Positions 43,649-52,754 are shown, counted from the stretch's first letter. The stretch: DNA of 64,000 nucleotides from DASSUW01 sp963759375 (GCA_963759375.1 CAVWYY010000002.1:620001-684000), one strand, 5' to 3'. A program made the numbers and translations. The notes: generated by a model not told the origin, from the sequence alone.

Positions 43649-45205
43649 CTAGTTGAAGATCCGGTAGGCGAGCGAGACACCCTCGGGATCGAACGGGGCC
43701 CACGTCTTGCCGCCGGCGCCCACTCCGACGTACCGCTTGCACGTCCGCGAGCGGTAGTGCGGCAGGCACGGGTTGTAGGGGTTGACCCAGCCGCGGGCCG
43801 GACGACCCGGGTGCGGCGTGGCGTCGTCGGGAGCGTCGGGACCGATCTGGCCCGAGGCGAGCCAGCGGCTGCACTCCACGACGTTCGGGATGTCGTCGTG
43901 GTCGAGGTCGTCGGCGCCGTCGCGGATGCCGTCGCCGTCGGTGTCCTCGTCATCGAGGTTCACGTGGCCGTAGTCCTTCTCGCCGAGGTAGTACGGCGCC
44001 TCGTCCTTGTACAGGGCGTCCCAGTAGCGGCGCGTCATGCAGCCCGTCGCCTCCCACTGGTTGTTCAGGCCGTCGGCGTCCTCGTCACGCTCGGCGTCGT
44101 CGAGGTAGCCGTTGCCGCTGTAGTCGTAGTAGTACAGCTCGTCGGTGTCGACGCCACCCAGGCCGCCGCCCGTCCGATCGAAGTCGCGGATCTCGTACGA
44201 GGTCCACGGGCCGACCAGCCAGTCCGGCTGATCCTGAAGCGCGACCAGGCCGTCCAGGTTCACGAGCGACACGACGCCGTAGTGGTGCGTGTAGGCCCAG
44301 TTGATGAACTGGTTCTGGCGGATGTAGTTCGCCCGCGGGAGCTTGCCGAGCGAGTACTGCTTGCCGGCCGAGTACGACAGGCTGAGCGTCCGCGCGGTGC
44401 CGTGGGCGATCGTGTACTTCCAGAGCTTGTACTCGTCCATCAGCGTCAGCGTGTCGCCGTCGTGGTCGACGCCGGCGTCCTCGCCGTCGAGCGGGTTCGG
44501 GTACGGAAGCTTGCGCGGGTACGGGGTCGGGTTGTTCGGGACCTCGTACTCGTCGTCGTTCAGGTCCTTGGCGGACTGGTACTCGTAGCCGTCCTCGACG
44601 CCGTCACCGTCGGTGTCGGCCTTGCAGGTGTCGAGGAGCTTGCTGACCGAGCGCTCGTAGGTGTCGCTGAGAAGATCGTTGTCGTCGTCCACGTCGACGC
44701 GGTTGATCTGCCCGTCGCCGTCGCAGTCGGCGTTCGGGTCGACCGTCACGGGCTTCGGCGGCGCCGGAGGCTTCTCCGCGCCGACGATCGGCGACTTGGA
44801 ACGGCTCGTGAAGCGCTTGCCGAAACGGGACGTGAGGACGCGGACCGCGAGACGGGTCGGCGTCGGCGTGCCGTTCTTGACCACGAGGATCTTCTCGAGG
44901 CGCTTGGGCAGCGTGACCTTCAGCAGCTTGGTCGTGCCCTTCTCCGCCTTGACGAACACGGCCTTCGCGCCGCTGCGCTTGAAGGCGACGGTGTTCTTGT
45001 TGATGCCGCGGCGGAAGTGGCGACCGTGGATCGTCAGCGTCTGGCCGACGAACACCTTCTTGGGGGCGACGCGCTTGACCACGGGTGCGCGGGTCTTGGC
45101 GGCGGCGACAGTCGTGCCCGCGACAGCGGGCACCAGCAGCGCGGGGACAACGGCCATGAGGCCGGCGCGGCGCAGCATTGGGCGGGTGCGGGCTCGAAGT
45201 TCCAT
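43649..45205 (-). CDS. Exported IPT/TIG-like protein with thrombospondin type-3 calcium repeats
   Basis: The 518-residue precursor starts at MELRARTRPM and has a signal peptide ending near VAGTTVAAA. Residues 40-130 look like an IPT/TIG beta-sandwich (VAPKKVFVGQTLTIHGRHF). Asp-rich calcium repeats follow: DCDGDGQINRVDVDDDNDL, DTDGDGVEDGYE, DYSGNGYLDDAERDEDADG and DEDTDGDGIRDGADDLDHDD. Between them are Tyr/Trp-rich stretches. It is likely a secreted or surface adhesin-like or structural protein. No wall anchor motif is seen. A terminator follows the gene. Confidence 0.85.
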   Translation of the reverse strand: MELRARTRPMLRRAGLMAVVPALLVPAVAGTTVAAAKTRAPVVKRVAPKKVFVGQTLTIHGRHFRRGINKNTVAFKRSGAKAVFVKAEKGTTKLLKVTLPKRLEKILVVKNGTPTPTRLAVRVLTSRFGKRFTSRSKSPIVGAEKPPAPPKPVTVDPNADCDGDGQINRVDVDDDNDLLSDTYERSVSKLLDTCKADTDGDGVEDGYEYQSAKDLNDDEYEVPNNPTPYPRKLPYPNPLDGEDAGVDHDGDTLTLMDEYKLWKYTIAHGTARTLSLSYSAGKQYSLGKLPRANYIRQNQFINWAYTHHYGVVSLVNLDGLVALQDQPDWLVGPWTSYEIRDFDRTGGGLGGVDTDELYYYDYSGNGYLDDAERDEDADGLNNQWEATGCMTRRYWDALYKDEAPYYLGEKDYGHVNLDDEDTDGDGIRDGADDLDHDDIPNVVECSRWLASGQIGPDAPDDATPHPGRPARGWVNPYNPCLPHYRSRTCKRYVGVGAGGKTWAPFDPEGVSLAYRIFN

Positions 45206-45255
45206 CGTGCCCGGTATCGGCCGACCACGCGATCGGCTTGAGTGGGGTTTGTCCC

Positions 45256-46323
45256 CTAGACGACTGTCACAAGGTCCTTCGTCGTGCCGGACAGCACGGT
45301 GTGGCCGTCCTCCGTCACCACGACGAGGTCCTCGATCCGCACGCCGCCGCGGCCCGGCAGGTACACGCCCGGCTCGACGGTGACCACGTTGCCCGCCACG
45401 AGCCGGCCCTCGGCCGTCCGGGCCAGCCGCGGCGCCTCGTGGATCGCCAATCCCACCCCGTGACCGAGCCCGTGGCCGAAGTGATCGCCGTGGCCGGCCT
45501 CGGTGATCATGTCGCGCGCGACGGCGTCGACCTCCCGGCCCTCGGGGCCGGGCCGGACCGCGGCCAGCGCGGCCTCCTGCGCGCGCCGGACGAGGTCGTA
45601 CGCGGCAGCAAGATCGTCGGGCAGCGAACCGGTCGCCCACGTGCGCGTGCAGTCCGAGCAGTAGCCGTCGAGCACCGCGCCGATGTCGAGCGTGACGAGC
45701 GTGCCCTCGGGGATCCGCTCGTCGGTCGGGACCGCGTGCGGGAGCGCGCCGCGCTCGGCCGAGGCGACGATCGACGGGAAGCTCGGCGCGGACGCGCCGC
45801 GCCGGCGCATCTCGTCCTCGATCGCCAGCGCCACCTCGCGCTCGGTCCGGCCCACCAGGCCCTGCTCGCGCACGACCCCGTAGACCTCGTCGACGAGGGC
45901 CGCGGCGGCGGCGATGCGCTCCACCTCGCCCGCGTCCTTGACCGCGCGCAGCTGCTCGACGATCCCGCCGGCGGGCACGAGCTCGACGCGGTCGGGCAGC
46001 ACCTCGCGCAGCCGCATGTGGCGGCGCACGGACACCTCCTCGTCCTCGAAGCCCAGCCGCAGCTCGCCGCCCGGCCAGCCGTCGGCGAGCGCGTTCACGA
46101 ACTCCTGCGGCGCCTGCTCGCGGTCGAACCCGTCGACCTGCTCGGCGGCCTGCTCGACGTAGCGGAAGTCGGTCACGAAGCGGCGCAGGTCGCGGCCCAC
46201 GATCGCCAGGCCGTTGGAGCCCGTGAACCCGGTCAGGTAGCGCACGTTCACGAGGTCGGTGACCAGCAGCGCGTCCAGCTCGCGCTCGGCCAGCACCTCG
46301 GCGACACGGTCGGCTCGGCTCAG
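45256..46323 (-). CDS. Xaa-Pro aminopeptidase/dipeptidase (M24B)
   Basis: The 355-residue enzyme has an N-terminal creatinase-type domain (LLVTDLVNVRYLTGFTGSNG) and the pita-bread metallopeptidase domain with all metal ligands: VTLDIGAVLDGYCSDCTRTW (two Asp), HFGHGLGHGVGLAIHE (His), VVTVEPGVYLPGRGGVRIED (two Glu). It removes residues next to proline. No ATG, GTG or TTG fits the N-terminus. GGAGG stands 4 bases before a CTG at 46323 that overlaps the aroQ TGA as CTGA, so CTG is the likely start. It is commonly found beside aroQ and efp in Gram-positives. Confidence 0.93.
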   Translation of the reverse strand: MSRADRVAEVLAERELDALLVTDLVNVRYLTGFTGSNGLAIVGRDLRRFVTDFRYVEQAAEQVDGFDREQAPQEFVNALADGWPGGELRLGFEDEEVSVRRHMRLREVLPDRVELVPAGGIVEQLRAVKDAGEVERIAAAAALVDEVYGVVREQGLVGRTEREVALAIEDEMRRRGASAPSFPSIVASAERGALPHAVPTDERIPEGTLVTLDIGAVLDGYCSDCTRTWATGSLPDDLAAAYDLVRRAQEAALAAVRPGPEGREVDAVARDMITEAGHGDHFGHGLGHGVGLAIHEAPRLARTAEGRLVAGNVVTVEPGVYLPGRGGVRIEDLVVVTEDGHTVLSGTTKDLVTVV

Positions 46324-46754
46324 AACGCCTCCTTCAGCGCGGCGAGGGCCTCGCGGTAGCCGTCGACGCCCTTGCCCGACACCTTGGCCAGGCGGACGCC
46401 GTCGAACACCGAGATGCGGCGGAACTCCTCGCGGTTCATCACGTCGGACAAGTGCACTTCGACCATCGGCAGGCCGGAGACCTCGACCGCATCGCGCAGC
46501 GCCCACGAGTAGTGCGTCCACGCGCCCGGGTTGAGCAGCAGCCCGTCGGCGTAGTCGCTCGCCTTGTGGATCTCCTCGACGTACTCACCCTCGTGGTTCG
46601 TGTGGAAGAAGCGGGCGTCGAGCTCGAGCTCGGCCGCGAACCGGTCGATCTGCCGTTCGAGCTGCGTGAACGTCAGCTCGCCGTAGTGCGCGGCGGGCCG
46701 CCGGTCCAGCGCATCCAGGTTCACGCCGTGCATGACGGCGACGCGGTTCCTCAT
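46320..46754 (-). CDS. aroQ: 3-dehydroquinate dehydratase, type II
   Basis: The 144-residue enzyme dehydrates 3-dehydroquinate in the shikimate pathway. It shows VNLDALDRRPAAHYGELTF with the catalytic Tyr, FFHTNHEGEYVEEIHKASDY, LLLNPGAWTHYSWALRDAVE and MVEVHLSDVMNREEFRRISV with the active-site His. The usual GPNLNLLG is altered to HGVNLDALD, so it belongs to a divergent subgroup. Its ATG overlaps the aroKB TGA (ATGA) and its stop overlaps the CTG of the peptidase gene. Confidence 0.9.
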   Translation of the reverse strand: MRNRVAVMHGVNLDALDRRPAAHYGELTFTQLERQIDRFAAELELDARFFHTNHEGEYVEEIHKASDYADGLLLNPGAWTHYSWALRDAVEVSGLPMVEVHLSDVMNREEFRRISVFDGVRLAKVSGKGVDGYREALAALKEAF

Positions 46755-48280
46755 CCGGCGCGCAACTCTGCCACGGCGGCGCGCAGCTCGCCTTCCGGCA
46801 CCGGGCGGCCGGGCCGGACGTCGCCCGGCGCCTCGACGAGCACGAACCCGACGCGGCCGCCGCGGCGCTTCTTGTCGCGCTGGACCGCGGCGAGCACCGC
46901 CTCGAGGTCGACAGCCGGGTCGATCGCGGTCGGCAGGTCGCGCGCGGCGAGCAGCGCGGCGACCTCGGCACGCAGCTCCGCCTGGCCCGAGAGCGTGAGC
47001 GCGGCGAGCATCCCGAGCCCGACCGCCTCGCCGTGCCGGTAGCGGCGGTAGCCGGTCGCCGTCTCGATGGCATGTCCAACCGTATGGCCGAGGTTGAGGG
47101 TCTGGCGCCGGCCGCTGTCGCGCTCGTCGCTCGCCACGACCACGAGCTTCGTGCGCGCGCACGCGAGCACGAGGTCGCGGTCGAGCGGCGCGCCGGCCCG
47201 GACCCGCTCCCACAGCGCCCCGCCGGCGATCAGCGCGGTCTTGATCACCTCGGCCCAGCCCGACGCGAGCTCCTCCTGCGGGAGCGTGGCCATCGCGGAC
47301 GGGTCGACGACCACCGCGCTGGGCTGGTGGTAGGCGCCCGCGTAGTTCTTGCCCTCCGGCAGGTCGACTCCGGTCTTGCCGCCGTACGCCGAGTCGACCT
47401 GCGACACCAACGTCGTCGGCACCTGCACGACGCGCACGCCGCGCTGGTAGACGGCGGCGCAGAAGCCGGCGATGTCACCCACCACTCCGCCGCCGAGCGC
47501 CACGACCTGGTCGTCGTGGTCCATGCCCGCATCGGCCAGGCCGCGCAGCAGCCGCTCGACGCTGGCCAGCGTCTTGTGCTCCTCGCCGGGCGGGATCCGC
47601 AGCTCGGCGGCCACCTCCGCCAGTCGCGTGCCGTACAGCGGCCCGACGGCGTCGTCGGTGATCACGAACCGCCGCCCGGGGACCGGCCAGAAGCCGCTGC
47701 CGATCAGCCCCTCCCCCACATGCACCGGGTAGTTGCCCGACGCGGCGACCGCCCACAGCAGCTTCGTGCCGGACGGCGCGCGCGCGAGTGTCCGCAGCGC
47801 GGGCATCGCGCGGCGCACCGCGTCGCGCGACGAGTCGACCAGGACCGCGTCGGCGAGCGACTCGTACAGCGGCTGGCGCCGGGCGTGCAGCGCGATGAAC
47901 GCGTCGTGGTCCTGCGCCAGCGGCCGGCGCTTGTTGCTGCAGCGCCGCCAGGCCGTCTCGACGTCGACGTCGAGCAGCACGACCGTGTGCCGCCGGAGCA
48001 GCTCCTGGACACGGGGCGACAGCACCGCGCCGCCGCCGAGCGAGAGCACCGGAGCGGGTGGTTGATCGAGCAGGCCGCTGACGACCTCCTCCTCGACCTG
48101 CCGGAACGAGGCCTCGCCGTGCCCGGCGAAGTGGTCCTCGATCGAGCCGCCGAGGCGGCGCTCGATCTCGTGATCGGCGTCGACGGCGCGGGCGTCGAGC
48201 GTTCCGGCGGCGGCCCGGGCCGCCGACGTCTTGCCGGCACCCATGAAGCCGATGAAGACGAGGGCTACCGGGGCCTCCAT
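46751..48280 (-). CDS. aroKB: Bifunctional shikimate kinase / 3-dehydroquinate synthase
   Basis: This 509-residue fusion joins AroK (about residues 1-165) and AroB (about 175-509). The kinase has the P-loop FIGFMGAGKTSAARA, DADHEIERRLGGS and the Gly-rich LSLGGGAVLSPRVQELL. The synthase has VVALGGGVVGDIAGFCAAVY, PTTLVSQVDSAYGGKTGVDL and the metal His in NLGHTVGHAIETATGYRRY. The two catalyse the second and fifth steps of chorismate synthesis. The fusion occurs in several bacterial groups. It overlaps aroC by 16 bp and aroQ by 4 bp. Confidence 0.94.
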   Translation of the reverse strand: MEAPVALVFIGFMGAGKTSAARAAAGTLDARAVDADHEIERRLGGSIEDHFAGHGEASFRQVEEEVVSGLLDQPPAPVLSLGGGAVLSPRVQELLRRHTVVLLDVDVETAWRRCSNKRRPLAQDHDAFIALHARRQPLYESLADAVLVDSSRDAVRRAMPALRTLARAPSGTKLLWAVAASGNYPVHVGEGLIGSGFWPVPGRRFVITDDAVGPLYGTRLAEVAAELRIPPGEEHKTLASVERLLRGLADAGMDHDDQVVALGGGVVGDIAGFCAAVYQRGVRVVQVPTTLVSQVDSAYGGKTGVDLPEGKNYAGAYHQPSAVVVDPSAMATLPQEELASGWAEVIKTALIAGGALWERVRAGAPLDRDLVLACARTKLVVVASDERDSGRRQTLNLGHTVGHAIETATGYRRYRHGEAVGLGMLAALTLSGQAELRAEVAALLAARDLPTAIDPAVDLEAVLAAVQRDKKRRGGRVGFVLVEAPGDVRPGRPVPEGELRAAVAELRAG

Positions 48281-49449
48281 CCGATCCGCTGCTCGTAGGC
48301 AGCGACGGCGGCGCGCACGTCGTCGATGTGGTCGCCGCCGAACTTCGCGCGGTAGGCGTCGGCCATGACGATCGCCAGCATCGCCTCCCCCACCACGCCG
48401 GCGGCGGGGACGGTGCAGGAGTCGGTGCGCTCGCGCAGCGCGCCGGCCGGCTCGCGCGTGGCGATGTCGACCGACCGCAGGGGCTTGGTCAGCGTCGGCA
48501 GCGGCTTCATGGCGCAGCGCACGATCAGCGGCTCGCCCGTGGTCATGCCGCCCTCGATGCCGCCGGAACGGTTGGTCTCGCGGTAGTAGCCGCGCTCCTC
48601 GGAGTAGAAGATCTCGTCGTGCGCGGCCGAGCCGGGGCGGCCCGCGAGGTCGAACCCGTCGCCGATCCCGCAGCCCTTGACCGCCTGGATCGAGAGCATG
48701 GCCATGCCGAGCCGACCGTCGAGGCGCTCCTCCCAGCTCACGTGCGAGCCGAGGCCGGGGACGAGCCCGAACGCGAGTACCTCGAAGACGCCGCCGAGCG
48801 ACTCGTTGCGCTTCCGCAGCACGTTGATCTCCTCGACCATCGCCTTCGACGCGTCGGTGTCCAGGCAGCGGACCGGCGAGGCGTCGACGTCGGCGAAGTC
48901 GCGCGGCACGAGGCCGTTGGATCGGGTCCCGCCCACCACCCCCGCCGCCTGCACGGACCCGATCTGGGTGACGTGCGAGAACACCTGCACTCCCAGCGCC
49001 GAGAGGAAGCTCTTGGCGAGCGCACCGCCGGCGACGCGCGCCGCGGTCTCACGCGCGCTCGCGCGCTCGAGCACGTTGCGTACGTCGGTGAACCCGAACT
49101 TCTGCACGCCGGCCAGGTCGGCGTGGCCGGGACGCGGGAGGTGCACCTCCGGGACGTCGGCCTCGACCGGCCACGGGTTCATCCGCTCCTCCCAGTTGGC
49201 GTAGTCGCGGTTGGCGACGCGGACGGCGATCGGGCCGCCCAGCGTCCTGCCGTGGCGCACGCCGGAGGTGACCTCCGCGCTGTCGCGCTCGATCTTCATC
49301 CGGCCGCCGCGGCCGTGGCCGAGCTGGCGGCGGGCCATGTCGCGGTCGATGGCCCCGAGGTCGAGCTCGAGGCCGGCCGGAAGGCCCTCGACGATGCAGG
49401 TCAGGCCAGGACCGTGGGACTCGCCGGCGGTGACGACGCGCAGTGGCAC
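48265..49449 (-). CDS. aroC: Chorismate synthase
   Basis: AroC (394 residues) makes chorismate from EPSP with reduced FMN. It begins MPLRVVTAGESHGPGLTCIV. The signature regions are GRGGRMKIERDSAEVTSGVR, ASARETAARVAGGALAKSFL and NRSGGIEGGMTTGEPLIVRC, followed by MKPLPTLTKPLRSVD and RTDSCTVPAAGVVGEAMLA. It leads the aroC-aroKB-aroQ-peptidase operon and is separated from the upstream pilus operon by a strong hairpin. Confidence 0.96.
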   Translation of the reverse strand: MPLRVVTAGESHGPGLTCIVEGLPAGLELDLGAIDRDMARRQLGHGRGGRMKIERDSAEVTSGVRHGRTLGGPIAVRVANRDYANWEERMNPWPVEADVPEVHLPRPGHADLAGVQKFGFTDVRNVLERASARETAARVAGGALAKSFLSALGVQVFSHVTQIGSVQAAGVVGGTRSNGLVPRDFADVDASPVRCLDTDASKAMVEEINVLRKRNESLGGVFEVLAFGLVPGLGSHVSWEERLDGRLGMAMLSIQAVKGCGIGDGFDLAGRPGSAAHDEIFYSEERGYYRETNRSGGIEGGMTTGEPLIVRCAMKPLPTLTKPLRSVDIATREPAGALRERTDSCTVPAAGVVGEAMLAIVMADAYRAKFGGDHIDDVRAAVAAYEQRIGWRPR

Positions 49450-49465
49450 GCCGAAGATCCTACGA

Positions 49466-49495
49466 GCCGCGGCTCCGGAGATCCGGAGCCGCGGC
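49466..49495 (-). terminator. Strong hairpin terminator of the pilus operon
   Basis: A perfect 13-bp stem (GCCGCGGCTCCGG/CCGGAGCCGCGGC, 4-nt loop) lies 20 bases after the stop of the last pilus gene and 16 bases upstream of aroC on the minus strand. It should separate the two operons. Confidence 0.75.
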
Positions 49496-49515
49496 CCGTG
49501 GCACGTTCCCCTGTG

Positions 49516-50265
49516 TTACTTGATGTCGACGAGGTCGAGCTGGAACTGCGAGCTGATCTCGCCGGTCTCCGGGTCGACGAGGTCGAAGAACTCGGTCTCG
49601 CCCTTGGCGAGCTCGATCGTCTCGCAGCTGGCCGGGTGCGGCTTGCAGGTGCCGTCGCCGGTCGCGTCGAGGCTGGCGTCGACCAGGAACTTGGCCTTCT
49701 TGCCGTTCTTGGTCAGGCCGAGGTAGACGAGCAGCGGCTCGGAGTCCGCGCCCTCGCTGTCCTGGGGCAGGCCGGCCAGCTTCTGCAGGTTGATCCGCTG
49801 GAGGTCGCCCGACGCCGCATCGCCGAACCGCACGATCAGCGAGCCCTTCTTGTAGACCTTCTTGGGCTTGACCGGCGCGGTCGGGACCACGATCGGGGCG
49901 CTCGGCATCGACGGCGTCGACGCGGGCGACTCGGGCGTGTCCGACTGCTGCTTGGTCTCAGCCGTCTTCTTGGCCTTCTTGGGCTTCTTCACCGGAGCGG
50001 GCTCGAACGGGTCCTTGCGGGAGCCGAGCACACGGCGCCGGCGGGACCGGTCCTCCGTGGTCGCGGCGGCCACGACCGGCTCGGCGAGCGTGCCGGAGAC
50101 CTTGGCGGACTCCGCCGTCGCCGGCGCGACCGGGGTCTCCACGATCGGCTCGGCCTCGCGGCTGAGCAGGAAGGGCACGGCGGCGAGGGCGGCGACCAGC
50201 AGGACGGCGAGCGGCCACAGCCGGAGGCGCACGAGCTGGCGCCAGGTGGTGGTCAGGACGTTCAC
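49516..50265 (-). CDS. PilP-like type IV pilus accessory protein
   Basis: The 249-residue protein has a short cytoplasmic head, one N-terminal membrane helix (LWPLAVLLVAALAAVPFLLS), a long Ala/Pro/Lys-rich linker containing SRKDPFEPAPVKKPKKAKK, and a C-terminal beta domain (KKGSLIVRFGDA through FFDLVDPETG). The DPF motif after the linker and the position after pilO are those of PilP, although sequence support beyond that is thin. It overlaps pilO by four bases. In Gram-positives without outer membrane a PilP homologue would bridge PilN/PilO and the wall, which is inference. Confidence 0.65.
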   Translation of the reverse strand: MNVLTTTWRQLVRLRLWPLAVLLVAALAAVPFLLSREAEPIVETPVAPATAESAKVSGTLAEPVVAAATTEDRSRRRRVLGSRKDPFEPAPVKKPKKAKKTAETKQQSDTPESPASTPSMPSAPIVVPTAPVKPKKVYKKGSLIVRFGDAASGDLQRINLQKLAGLPQDSEGADSEPLLVYLGLTKNGKKAKFLVDASLDATGDGTCKPHPASCETIELAKGETEFFDLVDPETGEISSQFQLDLVDIK

Positions 50266-51026
50266 TGGGCTGCTCCGGCGTTCGCGGTGGTCGTGGACGA
50301 GTCGGACGGCGCCGACGGGGTCGACGGCGTGCTCGCGTTCTGCGCCGTGTTCGGCGCCGCGACACCCGGGATGCCCTTGACCGGCGGCACGATGTACGTG
50401 GCGGCACCGATCTCGGCCTGCATGTCCGGGAAGCCGGCGCTCGACGGCGCGATCGAGACGGACTCGAGGCGCAGCAGGCGACCGGTCGCGTCGAGCTTCG
50501 CGTTGTTGACCGTGACGTAGTGCTCGAGCTTCGCGAAGAACGTGTTCAGGTCGAAGTAGCCGCCCGTGAACTTGAAGCTGAACGGCATCGCCGACAGCGC
50601 GCCGCCGGCCACCTCGACCGCGCCGGGCGCCGGGGCGAGCTCGCCCGCGGTCGACGCCTTGGGCTCCGAGCTGCTGGAGCTCTCGGCGCCGGCGAGGCCG
50701 GTGCCGAGCTCGATGCTCTGGAAGTCGACGCCCGTGCCCTCGGAGCTGGCCTCGAGCTGCACCATCAGCGAGCGGACATCGTCATCGGCGGGCACGGCCT
50801 TGCCCAGGCGGGCGAGGGTCGTGTAGTTCGCCTTGTAGGTCTTCTTGGCCGCCTCGTAGGTGGCGAGCGTCTGCTGCGCCTGCGCGACCTCGGCCTGCTT
50901 GGCGGCGATGTCGCCGTCGAGCTTGGCGATCTCGTCGCGCTTGGGGCCGAGGACCAGGAAGTAGAACCCGGCGGCGGCGAGGCCGAGGGCGACCACCGCG
51001 ATCAGGATCTTGTTGCTCTTGGTCAC
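50262..51026 (-). CDS. pilO: Type IV pilus assembly protein PilO
   Basis: This 254-residue inner-membrane protein has one N-terminal helix (NKILIAVVALGLAAAGFYFL) followed by VLGPKRDEIAKLDGDIAAKQ and a coiled coil (to about residue 75), then a ferredoxin-like domain whose core FSFKFTGGYFDLNTFFAKLE is typical of PilO. The C-terminal 40 residues are a low-complexity Ser/Thr/Ala tail. It forms the alignment subcomplex with PilN, encoded directly upstream with a 4-nt overlap. Confidence 0.85.
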   Translation of the reverse strand: MTKSNKILIAVVALGLAAAGFYFLVLGPKRDEIAKLDGDIAAKQAEVAQAQQTLATYEAAKKTYKANYTTLARLGKAVPADDDVRSLMVQLEASSEGTGVDFQSIELGTGLAGAESSSSSEPKASTAGELAPAPGAVEVAGGALSAMPFSFKFTGGYFDLNTFFAKLEHYVTVNNAKLDATGRLLRLESVSIAPSSAGFPDMQAEIGAATYIVPPVKGIPGVAAPNTAQNASTPSTPSAPSDSSTTTANAGAAQ

Positions 51027-51928
51027 TGCGAGTCCCCTCCCTGGGTGGTCGAGGCGGGCGTGCTGCTTCCGCCGTTGTCGGTGCCCGGGTCGGCCGGCGG
51101 CGTCGTGACGCCGGTCGAGGACTGAGGCGTGCTCGAGTCACCGGACGAGGTGGCCGTGGCGCCGTTGGCACCGGCGGCGGGAGCGCCGCCGGCCGCCTGG
51201 ACGGTGATGTCCTCGACGCTCGACGGGACGTCGGAGCGCTCGAAGAACATGACGATCTCGAACGTCGGCGGACGGCCGGTGCCGCAGGCCGGGCGCTCGT
51301 TCGTGGTGCCGTCGGCGGTCGGGCCGGAGCTGGCCGACGCGGTGTCGTCCTTGTCCGGGCGGACCGACTTGCTCAGCGTGACGCGGGTCACGCCGTCGAC
51401 GGAGCGAAGACGCGAGAGGAGCGTGGCGACCTGCTTCTGGCCCTTGGTGCAGCCGTGGAGCTCGATCGCCGGCGCGGCGATCGCGCTGCGGATGCCGGAG
51501 CCGCCGCCGGTCTCGCTCGACACGGAGCCGTTGAGCGTCGACAGCGTCACGTCGGCCGGGATGGCGCGCGAGATGTCGCGCAGCGCCTGCTCCCAGTCGA
51601 AGCGGGAGGCCGCGAGGTCCTTGACGGTCTGGATACGGGTCTCGGCCATCTGCTGGAAGTCCGCGTACGGCTTCAGCTGGTTGGCGCGCTGGGTGGTGGC
51701 GTCCGCCTGGGCGGTGGCCGCGTCGAGCTGCGCCGTGCGGTCCTTGACCGTGTTGGACGTCAGCACGTACATGGCGAGCGCGGCGACGCAGACAACGAGC
51801 GCGCCGAGCACGACGAAGGCGCCGATGCCGCCCGGCTCGTCGGTCGGGGCCGCAGCCTTGTTCGCCTTCGGGGAGCCGCCCTTGGCGGCGCCGCGCAGGT
51901 CGGTGGGGAGCAGGTTGATGGCCTTCAT
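51023..51928 (-). CDS. pilN: Type IV pilus assembly protein PilN
   Basis: The 301-residue product starts with the PilN signature MKAINLLPTDLR, the peptide that docks into PilM. It then has a membrane helix (GAFVVLGALVVCVAALAMYV), a coiled coil, and a ferredoxin-like domain (DWEQALRDISRAIPADVTLS to FEIVMFFERSDVP). A long Ser/Thr/Pro/Gly-rich tail ends the protein. It is followed by pilO and preceded by pilD after 69 bp that hold no gene. Confidence 0.88.
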   Translation of the reverse strand: MKAINLLPTDLRGAAKGGSPKANKAAAPTDEPGGIGAFVVLGALVVCVAALAMYVLTSNTVKDRTAQLDAATAQADATTQRANQLKPYADFQQMAETRIQTVKDLAASRFDWEQALRDISRAIPADVTLSTLNGSVSSETGGGSGIRSAIAAPAIELHGCTKGQKQVATLLSRLRSVDGVTRVTLSKSVRPDKDDTASASSGPTADGTTNERPACGTGRPPTFEIVMFFERSDVPSSVEDITVQAAGGAPAAGANGATATSSGDSSTPQSSTGVTTPPADPGTDNGGSSTPASTTQGGDSQ

Positions 51929-51997
51929 CTCGCTTGGCTTATCGGCACCCCGACGGTCCGCCTTGAGGCGTCCGGGTGGGGTCTGCGCCCCAGCGGG

Positions 51998-52744
51998 CTA
52001 CGAGAAGAAAGCGTCGAGGTACCAGTCGACCATCGCGTCGCCCACGAAGAGGGCGACATACCCGCCGAGGGCGAGGAACGGGCCGAACGGAACCTTCGTC
52101 TTGCGGCCTTCCTGCATGCCCTTCCGGGCCATGATCAGGCCGCCGACGACCGTGCCCGTGACGAGGGCGATGAAGATGGCCGGAGCGACCGCTCGGCCGA
52201 GGAAGAGGCCGAGCACGGCCGCGAGTTTGATGTCCCCCATGCCCATCCCGCGTGGGTACGCGAGGACGGCGAGCAGGAAGAACCCGCCGCCTGCCACGCA
52301 GGCGATGAGGTGCTCGGTGATCGCGTCGGGCTCGGTGAGGAGCACGATCGCCGGCGCCACCACGGCGCCGACGATCATCAGCTTGTTGGGGATCGTCTGC
52401 GTGTCGAGGTCGATCAGCGCGACCGGGACGAGCAGCAGGACCATCGCGAGGCCGAGGATCGCGTCCTCGTCGAAGCCCTTGTCGACGACCACCAGGGCGC
52501 ACAGGAGCGCCGTGCCGGCCTCCACGAGCGGATACCGCACGGATATCCGCGTCCCGCACGCGCGGCACCTGCCGCGCAGTGCGAGCCAGGAGAGGACCGG
52601 GATGTTGTCGTACGCCTTGATCTGCGTGGCACAGCCGGGGCAGCGCGACCGGGGCCGGGAGAGCGACTCGCCCCGCGGCAGCCGGTAGGCCACCACGTTG
52701 AAGAACGAGCCGAAGATGGCCCCGATCACGGCTGCGAATGCCAC
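51998..52744 (-). CDS. pilD: Prepilin peptidase (PilD/GspO family)
   Basis: The 248-residue membrane aspartyl protease cleaves and often N-methylates prepilins. The cytoplasmic zinc loop is complete (C35, C38, C60, C63 in SRCPGCATQ and GRCRACGTR), and the catalytic Asp residues are in LIDLDTQTIPN (112/114) and the GxGD motif GMGMGDIKLAAVLG (171). About seven to eight helices are visible. GTG 52744 is 10 bp after the repaired pilM stop. It should process the two pilins encoded upstream in the same cluster. Confidence 0.95.
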   Translation of the reverse strand: MAFAAVIGAIFGSFFNVVAYRLPRGESLSRPRSRCPGCATQIKAYDNIPVLSWLALRGRCRACGTRISVRYPLVEAGTALLCALVVVDKGFDEDAILGLAMVLLLVPVALIDLDTQTIPNKLMIVGAVVAPAIVLLTEPDAITEHLIACVAGGGFFLLAVLAYPRGMGMGDIKLAAVLGLFLGRAVAPAIFIALVTGTVVGGLIMARKGMQEGRKTKVPFGPFLALGGYVALFVGDAMVDWYLDAFFS

Positions 52745-52754
52745 GTCAGACCTA

